This document shows, in pieces, positions 1 to 6,500 of a stretch of 13,964 bases of DNA. The stretch spans positions 7,039 through 21,002 of the forward strand of contig MEUF01000083.1 in NCBI GenBank assembly GCA_001771615.1, written 5' to 3'. Below the pieces are notes generated by a model, which did no database searches, had not been told where the DNA came from, and saw only the letters and a program-made list of their open reading frames with translations. Position 1 is the stretch's first letter. Each line of letters begins with the position of its first letter. This DNA is from a candidate division WOR-1 bacterium RIFOXYB2_FULL_48_7 (GTDB lineage Bacteria; Margulisbacteria; WOR-1; O2-12-FULL-45-9; XYB2-FULL-48-7). Position numbers and translations under genes: made by a program.

Positions 1-1019
1 TGACCCCCTCGACCGGAATTTTGACCTTTTTGGCCCAACAAGCCAACGAATTTGAGTTAGTGGTAGAGCAGGCAGAAGACGAAATTAGTGCGGTTAATAT
101 GGCTCTTGGGGCCTGGTATGCCGGTGCCCGGGCAATGGTCACAACTTCCGGTGGCGGCTTTGACCTGATGCAAGAGGGGGTCAGCCTGGCCGGTATGTTG
201 GAAACCCCGTTAGTTATCAGTTTGGGTCAGCGTCCCGGGCCAGCCACCGGTTTGCCAACCAGAACGGGCCAGGAAGATTTAAATCTGGCCCTATATTCCG
301 GACATGGTGAATTTCCTCGGGTCATCCTGGCGCCGGGAAATATAGCCGAAGCTTTTGCCCTGTCCCGCCGGGCTTTTGCTTTGGCTGATCAGTACCAAAT
401 ACCGGTTTTCATCCTCTCCGATCAGTATTTGGTTGATTCATGCTATGACCAGCCGCAGTTTGATTTACGCCCGACAAGCAATCAGTCTTATTTTGTCCAG
501 ACAACAGTTGATTATCAACGTTATAAACTATCGGAGGATGGGCTTTCTCCCCGTGGTCTTCCTGGTTATGGGCCGGGGTTGGTTGGGGTTGATAGCGATG
601 AGCATGACGAGGCGGCCCATATTACCGAAGAGCTGGCACTTCGAAAATTAATGATGGAAAAGCGCTTAAAAAAATTGGCCCCGCTGGTTGATATCGAGCC
701 GGAACTGATTGGGGCGGCTGATTATGAAACATTGATCGTCAGCTGGGGGTCAACCAAAGAGATTATCAAAGAGGCTTTGGTGGTAAGCGGCCGGGCAAAG
801 GTTGCCATGCTCCATTTTCAACAGGTTTTCCCTTTGCCTAAATCAAGTCACAAGTACCTGGCTGCCGCCAAAAAAATTATCTCGATTGAAAATAATTATT
901 CCGGCCAATTTGCCGAGCTGATCCAGCGAAAATTGGGCGTGATGATCCCTGACCGGATCGTCAAGTATGACGGGCTCCCCTTTACGGTTGAAGAGTTGGT
1001 TGAGAGGTTGAACGGATGA
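1..1019 (+). CDS. korA: 2-oxoacid:ferredoxin oxidoreductase, fused gamma-alpha subunit (3' part, 5' end outside window)
   Basis: The reading frame is open to the window edge: codons from position 3 read TPSTGILTFLAQQ, which belongs to the conserved 'TPSTGI' start of the alpha domain, so the TTG at 21 is not the real start. About 338 residues are visible. The conserved alpha-subunit blocks VVEQAEDEISA, TTSGGGFDLM, SLGQRPGPATGLPTRTGQ and GHGEFPR are all present, followed by the C-terminal alpha/beta domain with the motif FPLP. Enzymes of this family oxidatively decarboxylate a 2-oxoacid (2-oxoglutarate or a branched-chain/pyruvate-like acid) to an acyl-CoA and reduce ferredoxin in the cytoplasm. 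This sequence style matches the long form in which a gamma domain is fused in front, and no separate gamma gene follows beta; both points make a fusion likely, but the N-terminus is not seen. Substrate cannot be fixed from sequence. Stop overlaps the next start by 4 bases (ATGA at 1016). Confidence 0.9.
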   Translation, partial: TPSTGILTFLAQQANEFELVVEQAEDEISAVNMALGAWYAGARAMVTTSGGGFDLMQEGVSLAGMLETPLVISLGQRPGPATGLPTRTGQEDLNLALYSGHGEFPRVILAPGNIAEAFALSRRAFALADQYQIPVFILSDQYLVDSCYDQPQFDLRPTSNQSYFVQTTVDYQRYKLSEDGLSPRGLPGYGPGLVGVDSDEHDEAAHITEELALRKLMMEKRLKKLAPLVDIEPELIGAADYETLIVSWGSTKEIIKEALVVSGRAKVAMLHFQQVFPLPKSSHKYLAAAKKIISIENNYSGQFAELIQRKLGVMIPDRIVKYDGLPFTVEELVERLNG

Positions 1020-1870
1020 ACCAATTTGACCTGCCCAATAGTGAAATTGCCTGGTGTCCGGGTTGCGGCAATTTTGGCATCCTCTCCAGCCTTAAACAGG
1101 CTTTGGAGGAATTGCAAATCAAGCCGGATAACCTGGTGATTGTTTCCGGGATCGGCCAGGCGGCTAAATTACCTCATTATCTGAAATGTAATTTTTTCAA
1201 CGGTTTGCATGGACGGGCGCTTCCTCCGGCTACGGCTATCAAAGCGGCAAATCCAGCCTTGGTGGTTATTGCTGAAGGCGGTGATGGGGATATGTACGGG
1301 GAGGGGGGTAATCATTTTATTCACGCCATCAGGCGCAATCCCAACCTGGTCAATCTGGTCCATAATAATTTTGTCTATGGCCTGACCAAAGGCCAGGCCT
1401 CGCCGACCAGTCAAATCGGCTTTAAAACACCGATCCAGGTTGAAGGGGTTTTTGAAGTGCCGTTTAACCCTTTGGCGACGGCGGTCGCTCTGGGAGCGTC
1501 ATTTGTTGCCAGGGTGTTTGTTGGAGAGGCGGAACAAACGAAGGAAGTTATTAAAAAGGCCTTGATGCATCGAGGCTATGCCCTGGTTGATATTTTTCAG
1601 CCGTGTGTCACTTTTAATAAAATTAATACATTCCAATGGTTCAAGGAGCATACTTATCAACTGGGGCCGGAACATGATCCCACCGATCGGGCGGCAGCTT
1701 TCCGGCTGGCCCTTGAACAAGAAAAGTTCCCCCTTGGTATCATTTATCTCAACCCGGGGCGGGTGGTTTTTGAAGATAAATTGGCCGCTTATCGTCAGGA
1801 CCAGCGGCCGCTATATCGGCGTGAGGTTGATTTCGAAAAGCTCCGACAATTTTTGGAGCGGAAGAAATGA
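1016..1870 (+). CDS. korB: 2-oxoacid:ferredoxin oxidoreductase, TPP-binding beta subunit
   Basis: 284 residues, normal length for a KorB-type beta subunit. The N-terminus has WCPGCGNFGIL (Cys14, Cys17), the first two ligands expected for the [4Fe-4S] cluster. The thiamine pyrophosphate motif begins at GDGD (89-92) and ends at NN (117-118), followed by the typical YGLTKGQASPTS. Cys197 (FQPCVTF) fits the last cluster ligand. The third ligand, in archaeal enzymes a Cys soon after SGIG, is here Gln48 (SGIGQAAKLPHY); the nearest Cys is 58, which may replace it. The protein transfers electrons from the 2-oxoacid, through TPP and the cluster, to ferredoxin, with the alpha chain encoded just upstream. 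Translationally coupled: starts inside the alpha stop (ATGA) and its own stop overlaps the next start (ATGA at 1867). Substrate is inferred only; 2-oxoglutarate is the usual annotation. Confidence 0.93.
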   Translation: MNQFDLPNSEIAWCPGCGNFGILSSLKQALEELQIKPDNLVIVSGIGQAAKLPHYLKCNFFNGLHGRALPPATAIKAANPALVVIAEGGDGDMYGEGGNHFIHAIRRNPNLVNLVHNNFVYGLTKGQASPTSQIGFKTPIQVEGVFEVPFNPLATAVALGASFVARVFVGEAEQTKEVIKKALMHRGYALVDIFQPCVTFNKINTFQWFKEHTYQLGPEHDPTDRAAAFRLALEQEKFPLGIIYLNPGRVVFEDKLAAYRQDQRPLYRREVDFEKLRQFLERKK

Positions 1871-2556
1871 TGAGCAAGTTGTTGGGAATTATCGTGGGAT
1901 TGTTTTTGGTGGGGAATGCTTATGGCGCGCCGCAGATAACAGCCAAGGTTATTAAAGAACAGTCAAATCGTTACGTAATTCAAGCAAAATATCCATATCT
2001 TAGCGGCTTGACCAGCCGTCAGGGAGAAGCTAGTTTTAACCAGCTAATCAAAGGGTTGGTTCTTCGTTGGCTGGTAAAATTCAAGAACGATGTCAGGAAT
2101 TATGCCCGCTTTGATTTGGGACAAAAGTCAGATTTTTATGCCGACTACCAGGTCAAAAATCTGTCGAAAGAGCTGATTGCCGTCAGGATTGAGAAAAGCC
2201 TCTATCAAGCCGGTTCGGCGCACCCGGTGGCCTGGATTGAAACAATCAATTATGACCTGGTTTCTGGCCGGCAGTTACAGGTGGAGGACATATTTCTCCC
2301 CAAGTCCGATTGGGTCGGCTTGGTGGCCAGCTATTGTCAGGGGCAGCTGAAGCAGGTTTTAAGCTCCGAAGGCTGGGTAGAAGAGGGGGCGGGAGAAAAA
2401 GCGGACAACTATGCCAGTTTTTTGCTGGTCCCCCAAGGAGTGGTTTTTATTTTTCAAATTTATCAGGTTGCTCCGTATGCCTATGGGCCGCAGGAAGTTG
2501 TCGTCCCATATTATGTGCTCCAGCCTATGTTAAAAAAACGCTTTTACCCTTTATAA
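1867..2556 (+). CDS. Exported DUF3298/DUF4163-type (RsiV/PdaC-like) protein
   Basis: 229 residues. Residues 1-20 form a Sec signal peptide (MMSKLLGIIVGLFLVGNAYG, probable cleavage after AYG). The mature part starts with a beta-rich DUF4163-like segment (KYPYLSGL...FNQLI) and ends with a DUF3298-like segment whose hallmark is VAPYAYGPQEVVVPYY near 195-215. This fold is found extracytoplasmically in the sensor part of anti-sigma factor RsiV, in the deacetylase PdaC and in many stand-alone proteins of unknown role; no catalytic domain accompanies it here. ATG 1867 overlaps the korB stop by 4 bases; ATG 1870 is an alternative start in the same frame-independent context, but only 1867 is in frame with this protein. 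A secreted protein coupled to a cytoplasmic oxidoreductase operon is odd; it may simply be carried along for expression. Family call is from pattern recognition of the C-terminal motif; function is unknown. Confidence 0.8.
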   Translation: MMSKLLGIIVGLFLVGNAYGAPQITAKVIKEQSNRYVIQAKYPYLSGLTSRQGEASFNQLIKGLVLRWLVKFKNDVRNYARFDLGQKSDFYADYQVKNLSKELIAVRIEKSLYQAGSAHPVAWIETINYDLVSGRQLQVEDIFLPKSDWVGLVASYCQGQLKQVLSSEGWVEEGAGEKADNYASFLLVPQGVVFIFQIYQVAPYAYGPQEVVVPYYVLQPMLKKRFYPL

Positions 2557-2566
2557 TAAATACCGC

Positions 2567-2594
2567 TTGACAAAAACTTGGTGGTGGTTATAAT
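2567..2594 (+). promoter_or_regulatory. Sigma-70 type promoter of the rrf2-hcp operon
   Basis: TTGACA at 2567-2572 and TATAAT at 2589-2594 are both perfect consensus hexamers separated by 16 bases. It lies in the 66-base gap between the exported-protein gene and the Rrf2 gene and predicts transcription starting near 2601. The bases just after the -10 (AGACAAAAATAGTC, 2597-2609) contain a short GAC/GTC dyad that could be part of an operator for the adjacent regulator, but it is too short to be sure. Confidence 0.8.
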
Positions 2595-2622
2595 AAGACA
2601 AAAATAGTCCGATTAAGGGAGG

Positions 2623-3045
2623 GTGAATACAATATTAATAAATCGCAAAGTTGATTATGCCATCCGTTGTCTGGTTTATCTGGCCAAGCAAAAACCGGCG
2701 CAGATTGTGACCACGGCCGAATTAAGCCGGCGCCTGCGGATTTCGCGGCCATTTATTGCCAAAATCTTTCAATTGTTGGTGCGTCAGGGAATTGTCGAAG
2801 GAGAAAAAGGTAAGGGGGGCGGTTTCCGGCTAAAAAACCGGCAGGTTTCTTTGGCTAAAATTATCCGCCTGCTTGATCCCAACCTGGCCCTCAACAAATG
2901 CCTTAAAAAAGGTTTCCATTGCTTCATGCGGGAAGAATGCCCGGTCCATTATATCTTGTGCTCTATGCAACGTGAGCTGTTCCAGCGCTTAGATAAAATT
3001 CAATTATCCGGGCTGACAAATAAAATAGGGAGGAATAAGCGATGA
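2623..3045 (+). CDS. Rrf2-family transcriptional regulator, probable Fe-S/NO sensor of the hcp operon
   Basis: 140 residues from GTG 2623. The N-terminal winged helix is typical Rrf2 (KVDYAIRCLVYLA at 9-21, ELSRRLRISRPFIAKIFQ as the recognition helix, then the glycine-rich wing GKGGGFRL at 63-70). Four cysteines follow at 93, 100, 106 and 113 (CX6CX5CX6C); IscR and NsrR use three cysteines in the same region to bind an Fe-S cluster, so cluster binding is likely by family analogy. It is the first gene after a consensus promoter and its stop overlaps the hcp start, which fits an autoregulated NsrR-like switch for nitrosative stress. The start is uncertain: a strong Shine-Dalgarno (AAGGGAGG, 2615-2622) abuts the GTG with no spacer, an in-frame stop lies at 2614, and the only better-spaced in-frame codon is ATA at 2632. 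Confidence 0.88.
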   Translation: MNTILINRKVDYAIRCLVYLAKQKPAQIVTTAELSRRLRISRPFIAKIFQLLVRQGIVEGEKGKGGGFRLKNRQVSLAKIIRLLDPNLALNKCLKKGFHCFMREECPVHYILCSMQRELFQRLDKIQLSGLTNKIGRNKR

Positions 3046-4616
3046 ATATGTTCTGTTACCAGTGTCAGGAGGCGTTAAAAAACCAAGGATGTACATCCCA
3101 AGGGGTTTGCGGCAAGACGGCTGGGGTGGCTAATCTGCAGGATGACTTGATAGCGAAGATTAAGCTGCTGGGATATTGGGGCAACCAGGCAAGAAAAGCC
3201 GGCAAAGTAGACCGTGAGCTTGATCGATTTGTCATTGAAGGTTTATTCGCTACGGTTACCAATGTTGATTTTGATCCGGCACGAATCACGGCGCTGATTA
3301 AGCAGGCCGAAACCGCATTAAATAAGCACAGGCAGGGAGATAATCCACCCGTCTCAACAAGTGTCTTGTCGGAAACCAATGAGGATATCCGCTCGCTGAA
3401 AGAGTTGCTGATCTATGGGTTAAAGGGGATGGCGGCCTATGCCGATCATGCCTGGCTGCTCGGTTACATTGATGATGCGATTGCCGGTTTCATTTATGAG
3501 GCGCTGGCGGCTACATTGCTGCCGGCCATTTCTGCGGATGAGCTGGTGGCGCTGGTGATAAAGGCCGGGGAATTTGGGGTAAAAACCATGGCCTTGCTGG
3601 ATCGGGCGAATACCGAAACGTTTGGCCAGCCGGAAATTACCGTCGTCAGTACCGGCACCAAAACGGGGCCGGCGATCCTGGTCAGCGGGCACGACCTGCT
3701 CGATCTGCTGGAAATATTAAAACAGACCGAAGGGAAAGGGATAAATGTTTATACCCATGGGGAGATGTTGCCAGCCCTGGCTTATCCCAAATTGAAAAAA
3801 TTTGCCCATTTGGCCGGTAATTACGGGAGCTCCTGGTTTAATCAGCAAGCAGAGTTCGCGGCCTTTAACGGAGCCATTGTTATGACGACTAATTGCCTTC
3901 AAAAACCCCTGGAAAGTTACCAAGACCGTATTTTCACAACAGGCCTGGTAGCCTGGCCGGGTGTTGCTCATATTGCCGACCGCAACAGCGGGCAGTCAAA
4001 GGATTTTTCTCCCGTTATCGCTAAAGCACTGTCATTGGGGGGCTTAAAAGAGCAGGCTGGGCAGCAAATCACCATCGGGTTTGCGCACGATGCGGTAATG
4101 CAGGTGGCGGATAAAATCATTGCCGCAGTCAAAACTGGTGCAATAAAGCGCTTTGTCGTTATGGCTGGTTGTGACGGGCGGCATAAAGAGAGGGAATATT
4201 TTTCTCAAGTCGCCCGCCAATTACCAAAAGACGCGGTCATTTTAACCGCCGGATGTGCCAAGTACCGTTACAACATGCTTAACCTGGGGGAAATCGGCGG
4301 GATACCAAGGGTGATTGATGCCGGCCAGTGTAATGATTCTTATTCGCTGGCGGTTATAGCCTTAAAATTGAAGGAAGTCTTTGGTTTGAAAGACATAAAT
4401 GACTTGCCTCTTTCCTTTGATATTGCCTGGTATGAGCAAAAAGCGGTCATTGTCTTGCTGGCGCTCCTCTATTTGGGGGTGAAAGGGATAAGGCTTGGCC
4501 CGACACTGCCGGCATTTGTTTCAAAAAATGTGGCCGACGTACTGGTCAAGAATTTTAATCTGAAACTGGTCGGTGAGCCGGCTCATGATGTCGGCTTGAT
4601 AATGGCCGGGCAATAG
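3042..4616 (+). CDS. hcp: Hybrid cluster protein (hydroxylamine reductase / NO reductase), class I
   Basis: 524 residues, shorter than Desulfovibrio Hcp (about 550). The N-terminal cluster motif is Cys5, Cys8, Cys17, Cys23, i.e. CX2CX8CX5C, the arrangement of strict anaerobes that binds a [4Fe-4S] cube; facultative enterobacterial Hcp has a different spacing. Counting along the family pattern, the hybrid Fe-S-O cluster ligands are all present: His217 (SGHD), Glu241 (HGEMLP), Cys285 (TNCLQ), Cys377 (AGCDGR, the persulfide position), Cys405 (AGCAKYR), Cys430 (GQCNDSY) and Glu465 (WYEQK). Hcp reduces hydroxylamine in vitro and is thought to remove NO and influence S-nitrosylation in vivo. Start ATG 3042 has GGGAGG eight bases upstream and overlaps the regulator stop; ATG 3048 would be too far from that site. 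The downstream ferredoxin is the likely electron donor. Confidence 0.97.
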   Translation: MNMFCYQCQEALKNQGCTSQGVCGKTAGVANLQDDLIAKIKLLGYWGNQARKAGKVDRELDRFVIEGLFATVTNVDFDPARITALIKQAETALNKHRQGDNPPVSTSVLSETNEDIRSLKELLIYGLKGMAAYADHAWLLGYIDDAIAGFIYEALAATLLPAISADELVALVIKAGEFGVKTMALLDRANTETFGQPEITVVSTGTKTGPAILVSGHDLLDLLEILKQTEGKGINVYTHGEMLPALAYPKLKKFAHLAGNYGSSWFNQQAEFAAFNGAIVMTTNCLQKPLESYQDRIFTTGLVAWPGVAHIADRNSGQSKDFSPVIAKALSLGGLKEQAGQQITIGFAHDAVMQVADKIIAAVKTGAIKRFVVMAGCDGRHKEREYFSQVARQLPKDAVILTAGCAKYRYNMLNLGEIGGIPRVIDAGQCNDSYSLAVIALKLKEVFGLKDINDLPLSFDIAWYEQKAVIVLLALLYLGVKGIRLGPTLPAFVSKNVADVLVKNFNLKLVGEPAHDVGLIMAGQ

Positions 4617-4623
4617 CAGGAAA

Positions 4624-5238
4624 ATGGCTAAACGTAAAATAGTTCATATTGATGAAAACAAGTGTAATGGCTGCGGCCTGTGTGTCCCCAATTGCCATGA
4701 AGGGGCCATAAAGGTGATCGATGGGAAGGCCAGATTGGTCAGTGATGTGTATTGCGACGGGTTAGGGGCCTGTTTGGGACATTGTCCTCAGGACGCCATC
4801 ACGCTTGAGGAGCGGGAAGCGGCCCCCTTTGAGCTCCCAACCCCTGCCGAACAGATATCAGAGTTGCGGCAATGGCCGATTCAACTGCATTTAGTCCCTC
4901 CCCAGGCCCCATATTTTCAAGGCAAAGATCTCTTGCTGTCGGCCGATTGTGTGGCTTATGCTCTGGGGGATTTCCATTCCAGCTATTTGCGGGGGAAAAA
5001 TCTGGTGATTGCCTGCCCCAAATTGGATGCGGGCCAGGAAATATACCGGCAAAAACTGGTTGAGTTGATTGACGAGAGTAAGATTAATACCCTGACGGTG
5101 ATGATTATGGAAGTCCCTTGCTGTGGGGGACTGTTGCAGCTGGCCAGGCAGGCGCTAGCCCAGGCCAAACGTAAGGTGCCGGTTAAACTAATTGTTGTTG
5201 GCCGGCAAGGGAATATCAACAAGGACGAATGGCTGTAA
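4624..5238 (+). CDS. Ferredoxin-type iron-sulfur protein, probable electron donor to Hcp
   Basis: 204 residues. The N-terminal ferredoxin domain (about 1-65) has a complete first motif, Cys14, 17, 20, 24 (CNGCGLCVPNC), and a second motif with only three cysteines, Cys44, 50, 54 (CDGLGACLGHC), in which the expected second Cys is Leu47. The second cluster therefore needs another ligand or may be a [3Fe-4S] or absent. Residues about 83-200 form a separate conserved domain beginning WPIQLHLVPP and containing Cys109 (SADC), Cys131 (ACPKLD) and Cys166-167 (EVPCCGG); this two-part architecture recurs next to hcp in anaerobes, from memory of the family. It starts 7 bases after hcp with an AGCAGGA ribosome site and is thus co-transcribed. 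The C-terminal cysteines could bind further metal. No membrane segment: a cytoplasmic electron carrier. Confidence 0.85.
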   Translation: MAKRKIVHIDENKCNGCGLCVPNCHEGAIKVIDGKARLVSDVYCDGLGACLGHCPQDAITLEEREAAPFELPTPAEQISELRQWPIQLHLVPPQAPYFQGKDLLLSADCVAYALGDFHSSYLRGKNLVIACPKLDAGQEIYRQKLVELIDESKINTLTVMIMEVPCCGGLLQLARQALAQAKRKVPVKLIVVGRQGNINKDEWL

Positions 5239-5264
5239 ATTGAACCAGAAAGGAGGTGAGTCAA

Positions 5265-5561
5265 ATGACGCTAAATGAGCTGAGCAGTTACCTGGAAGCT
5301 AGTCCGCATATTATGTGGGCTAATGATGATGAGGGCAACTTTTATTTTCGCCATGAACATTATGATGGTGAACATGAAAAGGTTAAAATAGAGCCAAAGG
5401 CGCTAAAAGAGCTGTCGGTAGAAAAGCTGGACCAGATCCTGACCGCTGGCCGCAATGTCGACCATATTACTCGCATTACCGGATACTTTTCACGGATCTC
5501 TGGCTGGAACAAGGGGAAGAAGGGAGAGTTAAAGGAGAGGCAGAGAGTCACCGTTAGTTAA
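5265..5561 (+). CDS. Small protein resembling the glycyl-radical C-terminal tail of anaerobic ribonucleotide reductase
   Basis: 98 residues from ATG 5265, chosen because AAAGGAGG (5249-5256) lies eight bases upstream; a GTG at 5256 falls inside that site. Residues 1-60 are acidic and hydrophilic with no recognised domain. Residues 66-94 (DHITRITGYFSRISGWNKG and on to KKGELKERQR) strongly resemble the end of class III ribonucleotide reductase NrdD, where the Gly of an R-[VI]-x-G-Y motif carries the radical; that glycine would be Gly73. The paired CxxC zinc motifs that precede the motif in real NrdD are missing (the protein has no cysteine), as is the whole catalytic barrel. Such short proteins are often labelled anaerobic ribonucleoside-triphosphate reductase in databases. 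It closes the rrf2-hcp operon, 26 bases after the ferredoxin gene, which suggests a stress role, perhaps as a spare glycyl-radical domain; that is inference. Confidence 0.7.
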   Translation: MTLNELSSYLEASPHIMWANDDEGNFYFRHEHYDGEHEKVKIEPKALKELSVEKLDQILTAGRNVDHITRITGYFSRISGWNKGKKGELKERQRVTVS

Positions 5562-5573
5562 AGAATTGTTATA

Positions 5574-5614
5574 ATGAGGGGCAGTGCCGGATGGATAAGG
5601 GGGCTGCCCCTCAT
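5574..5614 (+). terminator. Intergenic hairpin after the hcp operon (possible weak terminator)
   Basis: ATGAGGGGCAG (5574-5584) is perfectly complementary to CTGCCCCTCAT (5604-5614), an 11-bp stem with a 19-base loop. No U-run follows; the sequence after it is AT-rich and contains the start codon of the next gene at 5620. It may terminate the upstream operon inefficiently, protect its 3' end, or influence translation of the amidotransferase gene, which lacks a visible ribosome-binding site. Confidence 0.5.
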
Positions 5615-5619
5615 ATTAT

Positions 5620-6288
5620 ATGATTATATTTATTAAACATGTTAAAGAAGAAGGCCCGGGGACATTGCTTGATTTTGTTAAAAATCGGCATTGGCCGTAT
5701 CAAATCGTCGATCTCTGGCGGGGCGACAGGTTGCCGCATAATCTTTCCTTGCTAAGGGCGGTCATTGTCATGGGTGGGCCGATGAATGTATACGAAGAAG
5801 ACAGGCATCCTTTTCTAAAAGCTGAAAACGATTTTATTAAGAAAATCATTATGCGAAATATTCCCTACCTGGGAATATGTTTAGGCGCGCAATTGCTGGC
5901 CAAGGCGGCTGGCGGTCGGGTAAGAAAGGGGCGGCAGGAAGAGCTTGGCTGGTATCAGGTTGATCAGTCTAAAGCCGCCCGGGGTGATCTGGTTTTCAGG
6001 GATCTGCCAAAAAAATTTGAGGTGTTCCAATGGCATGGTGATACATTTTCAATCCCGCCAAAAGGGGTCTTGCTGGTCAAGGGGCGACCAATTAAGCACC
6101 AGGCCTTTCGGGTGGGAAAATCTGCCTATGGACTGCAGTTTCATGTTGAAGTTGACGATAAAAAACTGGCCAGCTGGTTTGCGCGATCGTCCAAAAAAGC
6201 GAATTATATACGGAAGTATTCTCAAATCAAAGAACGTTATATAAAAACAGCCAAACATCTTTATAAAAACTTTTTTGAACAGATTTGA
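5620..6288 (+). CDS. Class I glutamine amidotransferase-like protein (GMP synthase GATase-type)
   Basis: 222 residues, the normal size for a stand-alone class I amidotransferase domain. The oxyanion segment MGGPMNVYEE (51-60) and the nucleophile elbow LGICLGAQLLA with Cys87 are intact; the remaining triad is His175 and Glu177 (LQFHVEVD). The conserved QWHGDTF at 137-143 is also present. Members of this stand-alone group (YfeJ-like) hydrolyse glutamine or an unknown gamma-glutamyl substrate; the acceptor partner is not known and no synthetase gene is adjacent. The N-terminus (IKHVKEEGPGTL) matches the family start, so ATG 5620 is right even though no Shine-Dalgarno is seen; instead a hairpin (5574-5614) sits directly in front. 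It is 58 bases downstream of the hcp operon and ends 12 bases before a strong terminator. Confidence 0.88.
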   Translation: MIIFIKHVKEEGPGTLLDFVKNRHWPYQIVDLWRGDRLPHNLSLLRAVIVMGGPMNVYEEDRHPFLKAENDFIKKIIMRNIPYLGICLGAQLLAKAAGGRVRKGRQEELGWYQVDQSKAARGDLVFRDLPKKFEVFQWHGDTFSIPPKGVLLVKGRPIKHQAFRVGKSAYGLQFHVEVDDKKLASWFARSSKKANYIRKYSQIKERYIKTAKHLYKNFFEQI

Positions 6289-6300
6289 TATAAAAGGGAA

Positions 6301-6330
6301 GGGGCCCTCTTTGCGAGGGCCCCTTTTTTT
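6301..6330 (+). terminator. Rho-independent terminator, probably bidirectional
   Basis: GGGGCCCTC (6301-6309) pairs perfectly with GAGGGCCCC (6315-6323) over a 5-base loop and is followed by seven T (6324-6330). It ends the plus-strand amidotransferase transcript. Read on the minus strand the same stem lies directly after the stop of the 44-residue peptide gene and is followed by a weaker T-rich stretch (TTCCCTTTTATA), so it can serve the convergent minus-strand transcript too. Confidence 0.95.
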
Positions 6331-6333
6331 CCC

Positions 6334-6468
6334 TTACTTATCTTGCCCCATTGTCGGGCAGTGTTTAGCGCAGTCGCAGCAGCATTTCTCGGAAATTTTA
6401 CTTGCCGCCAGGACTGTTGAACCCAATATGATCAATATGGCAACAGCCATAATAACTTTACTTTTCAT
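6334..6468 (-). CDS. 44-residue exported cysteine-rich peptide
   Basis: Read on the minus strand from ATG at 6468 to TAA at 6336-6334, with GAGGTG five bases before the start. Residues 1-22 are a clean Sec signal peptide: MKSK, a hydrophobic core (VIMAVAILIILGSTVL), and a cleavage site at AAS. The predicted mature peptide is only about 22 residues and holds five cysteines at 29, 30, 31, 33 and 37 (CCCDCAKHC) with one His, a metal-binding or disulfide-rich pattern. I recognise no family. It lies 32 bases downstream of another small exported protein on the same strand and before a shared terminator, so the two probably form one transcript divergent from the sulfur-assimilation operon. The combination of ribosome site, signal peptide, empty plus strand and terminator position makes it a credible gene despite its length. 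Function unknown; metal binding is inference. Confidence 0.72.
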   Translation of the reverse strand: MKSKVIMAVAILIILGSTVLAASKISEKCCCDCAKHCPTMGQDK

Positions 6469-6500
6469 TTTAACACCTCTTTTTTTTGGATCTTAACCGG

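Noticed and set aside
6275..6496. Plus-strand open frame of 73 codons
   Set aside because: It starts inside the amidotransferase end, runs through the strong terminator, and is the shadow of the minus-strand Cys-rich peptide; no domain or ribosome site.
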